Part shown: piece by piece, positions 62,577-64,000 of the stretch | Layout of the letters: each line of letters opens with the position of its first letter | How positions within the stretch are numbered: the stretch's first letter is position 1 | Assembly: GCA_026410415.1 (NCBI GenBank) | Contig: JAPMLR010000002.1 | Coordinates: 248,001-312,000 of the forward strand | Length of the DNA: 64,000 nucleotides | Direction of reading: 5' to 3' | Origin: Denitratimonas yunnanensis (SeqCode) | Lineage (GTDB): Bacteria; Pseudomonadota; Gammaproteobacteria; Xanthomonadales; Xanthomonadaceae | The notes under the pieces: model-generated | What the model was told of the DNA's origin: nothing | What the model saw: only the letters and a program-made list of their open reading frames with translations | Database searches by the model: none | Translations under genes and position numbers: made by a program

Positions 62577-62651
62577 AGCCCCGTCGCCAAGCGGTAAGGC
62601 ACCTGACTCTGACTCAGGCATTCGGTGGTTCGAATCCATCCGGGGCTGCCA
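62577..62651 (+). tRNA. tRNA-Gln (anticodon CTG)
   Basis: A 75-base cloverleaf with acceptor stem AGCCCCG/CGGGGCT, the discriminator G and encoded CCA. The anticodon arm is CCTGA-CTCTGAC-TCAGG, so the anticodon is CTG (reads CAG). The T-arm GGTGG-TTCGAAT-CCATC is normal (one G-T pair). The overall sequence is close to bacterial tRNA-Gln. Codon CAG is the major Gln codon in this GC-rich genome. Confidence 0.95.
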
Positions 62652-62970
62652 AAATCCCTTCTGGTACATCCAGAAAGCAAACAAGAAGCCTCGGGAAACC
62701 GGGGTTTTTTGTTGCCCGGAATTCCAGCGGGAGTCCGTGCAGCCGGCGCTCCGTGTCGATCCCATGCAGTGGCTCAGGGCATGGTCATCGCATGACAAAT
62801 GCGTCTGGCAAGGCGAAGCTGCGCTTGGGCCGGTGCCCGGGCCCAGCTCGGATCGAGGATGATTCGGCGGATCATCTTGTCCATCACTGTTGATCGGGAC
62901 CGCAACGCCATGGCAATGCAGGGGCATCGTCGGTCACACTTCGATACCTCGAAGTGCGCAACGACGACCG
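62652..62970 (+). other. 319-bp region between tRNA-Gln and putP
   Basis: No gene is seen. It holds a small hairpin TTCTGG/CCAGAA (62659-62675), the tRNA terminator (62689-62710) and an 8-bp hairpin CACTTCGA-TACC-TCGAAGTG (62937-62956) that ends 14 bases before the putP ATG. The region in between has no clear promoter hexamers. Confidence 0.5.
62689..62710 (+). terminator. Intrinsic terminator after tRNA-Gln
   Basis: CCTCGG, loop GAAA, CCGGGG (one T-G pair), followed directly by TTTTTT. It is the clearest rho-independent terminator in the window and closes the rplM-rpsI-tRNA unit. Confidence 0.8.
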
Positions 62971-64000
62971 ATGACCGCCACCACGCCCCTGCTGCTCACC
63001 TTTGCCGCTTACCTGCTGCTGATGATTGGTCTGGGTTTTGCCGCCTGGCGCCGGACGCAAACCTTCGACGACTACATCCTCGGGGGGAGATCCCTTGGCA
63101 GTTTCGTCACCGCGCTCGCCGCGGGCGCTTCGGACATGAGCGGGTGGCTGATGATGGGACTTCCGGGCGCGCTTTACCTGACCGGCGCTTCGGAGGCATG
63201 GATTGCGATTGGACTGATCATCGGCGCCTGGGCCAACTGGCGTTTTGTTGCCGGGCCGTTACGGGTGTACACCGAACGCACCAACAATGCGTTGACCTTG
63301 CCGGACTACTTCACCCACCGTTTCGAGGATGGCAGTCGCCTGCTGCGGATCCTGGCTGCATTGGTGATCCTCGTCTTCTTCGCGGTCTACTGCGCATCCG
63401 GTGTGGTTGCCGGCGCGCGACTGTTCGAAAGCATGTTCGCGATCCCCTATGCCCAGGCGATGGTCTGGGGTGCTGCGGTGACGATCGCGTACACCTTCAT
63501 CGGTGGATTTCTTGCCGTGAGCTGGACCGATACCATCCAGGCCACGTTGATGATCTTCGCCTTGCTGCTGGTTCCGTTGTTAATGCTGATCGGCATCGGC
63601 GGGCCGGGCGAGGCGATCACGCTCATCGAACAGGTGGATCCGACGCGCCTGCAATGGGTGGGTGCCGGCGGCGTGGTGGCAATCGTGTCGGCGATGGCGT
63701 GGGGGCTGGGCTATTGTGGACAACCCCATCTGTTGGCGCGTTTCATGGCGGCGGAAGGATTGCACGCCATTCCGCGGGCACGCCGCATCGGCATGACCTG
63801 GATGGTGCTTTGCCTCATTGGTGCGATGGCGACAGGATTCTTTGGGTTCGCATGGTTCACGGCACATCCCGAGGTGGCGGTGCCAGTGAACGCCAATCCC
63901 GAGCGGGTGTTCATCGTGCTGGCCAGCTTGCTGTTCAACCCGTGGATTGCCGGCGTGCTGTTGTCGGCCATCTTGGCCGCCATCATGAGCACGCTGGCGG
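62971..64000 (+). CDS. putP: Sodium/proline symporter PutP (3' end outside window)
   Basis: The first 343 residues of a PutP-type SSS transporter, open at the window end. Near-identity in key blocks with E. coli PutP is evident: FDDYILGGRSLGSFVTALAAGASDMSGWLMMGLPGALYL, NNALTLPDYFTHRFED, FAVYCASGVVAGARLFESMF, TFIGGFLAVSWTDTIQ and GLGYCGQPHLLARFMAAE. It imports proline with sodium at the inner membrane. Shine-Dalgarno pairing before the ATG is poor, and a perfect 8-bp hairpin ends 14 bases upstream, which could affect translation. It is unrelated in direction or operon to the symporter-fused kinase 2.2 kb upstream. Confidence 0.95.
   Translation, partial: MTATTPLLLTFAAYLLLMIGLGFAAWRRTQTFDDYILGGRSLGSFVTALAAGASDMSGWLMMGLPGALYLTGASEAWIAIGLIIGAWANWRFVAGPLRVYTERTNNALTLPDYFTHRFEDGSRLLRILAALVILVFFAVYCASGVVAGARLFESMFAIPYAQAMVWGAAVTIAYTFIGGFLAVSWTDTIQATLMIFALLLVPLLMLIGIGGPGEAITLIEQVDPTRLQWVGAGGVVAIVSAMAWGLGYCGQPHLLARFMAAEGLHAIPRARRIGMTWMVLCLIGAMATGFFGFAWFTAHPEVAVPVNANPERVFIVLASLLFNPWIAGVLLSAILAAIMSTLA

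Overview
The window is one continuous stretch of a GC-rich gammaproteobacterial chromosome. Gene content points to the Lysobacterales (Xanthomonadales): Coq7-type ubiquinone hydroxylase, class Ia ribonucleotide reductase, an Lrp regulator divergent from phenylalanine hydroxylase, an RpfC-like hybrid kinase paired with a degenerate GGDEF/EAL regulator, a CrbS/CrbR-type acetate-signalling pair, tandem S9 peptidase lipoproteins, and, just downstream of polA, a small RNA with the C-rich-loop architecture of Xanthomonas sX13. I see no rRNA, CRISPR array, insertion sequence, prophage or integrated element. Most of the window is housekeeping plus envelope and signalling functions. The genus cannot be fixed from this window.

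Layout. 1-6.2 kb: end of an RND/MMPL exporter, then a 1,802-residue secreted RCC1-repeat protein. 6.2-10.3 kb (minus): a DMT transporter, purC, rdgB, rph and a DUF2799 lipoprotein. 10.4-17.5 kb: yicC (plus), then on minus ubiB, a class V aminotransferase, a secreted VWA-domain protein and a DUF2785 protein. 17.6-18.05 kb: the sX13-like sRNA and other hairpins. 18.0-23.7 kb (minus): polA behind a DMT transporter, an ECF sigma factor, truC and an Lrp regulator, the last divergent from phhA at 23.8 kb. 24.8-33.0 kb (plus): an ABC exporter, nrdA-nrdB with a recognisable NrdR-type operator and promoter, and a MotA/MotB-like membrane pair. 33.1-35.2 kb: cysK and cysB, divergent. 35.2-44.1 kb (minus): the hybrid kinase and regulator pair, DUF4126, a 65-residue cysteine-rich protein and tex. 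44.3-49.8 kb (plus): a Tat-type aldo/keto reductase and two peptidase lipoproteins. 50.1-54.8 kb (plus): a MacAB-like exporter operon whose ATPase-permease junction carries a 71-bp tandem repeat. 54.9-57.2 kb (plus): DUF2782, class I aldolase and a CrbR-like regulator. 57.2-61.5 kb (minus): CrbS-like symporter-kinase and coq7. 61.5-64 kb (plus): rplM-rpsI, tRNA-Gln and the start of putP.

The observations most worth following are the sX13-like sRNA (three hairpins, each with a C-run in the loop), the 71-bp repeat that duplicates a ribosome-binding site and start codon and makes a chain of coupled 24-25-codon mini-ORFs, the NrdR operator overlapping the nrdA promoter, a consensus -10 box lying in the loop of a perfect inverted repeat before the aldolase gene, and the 14-blade secreted RCC1 protein with a cysteine pair in every blade.
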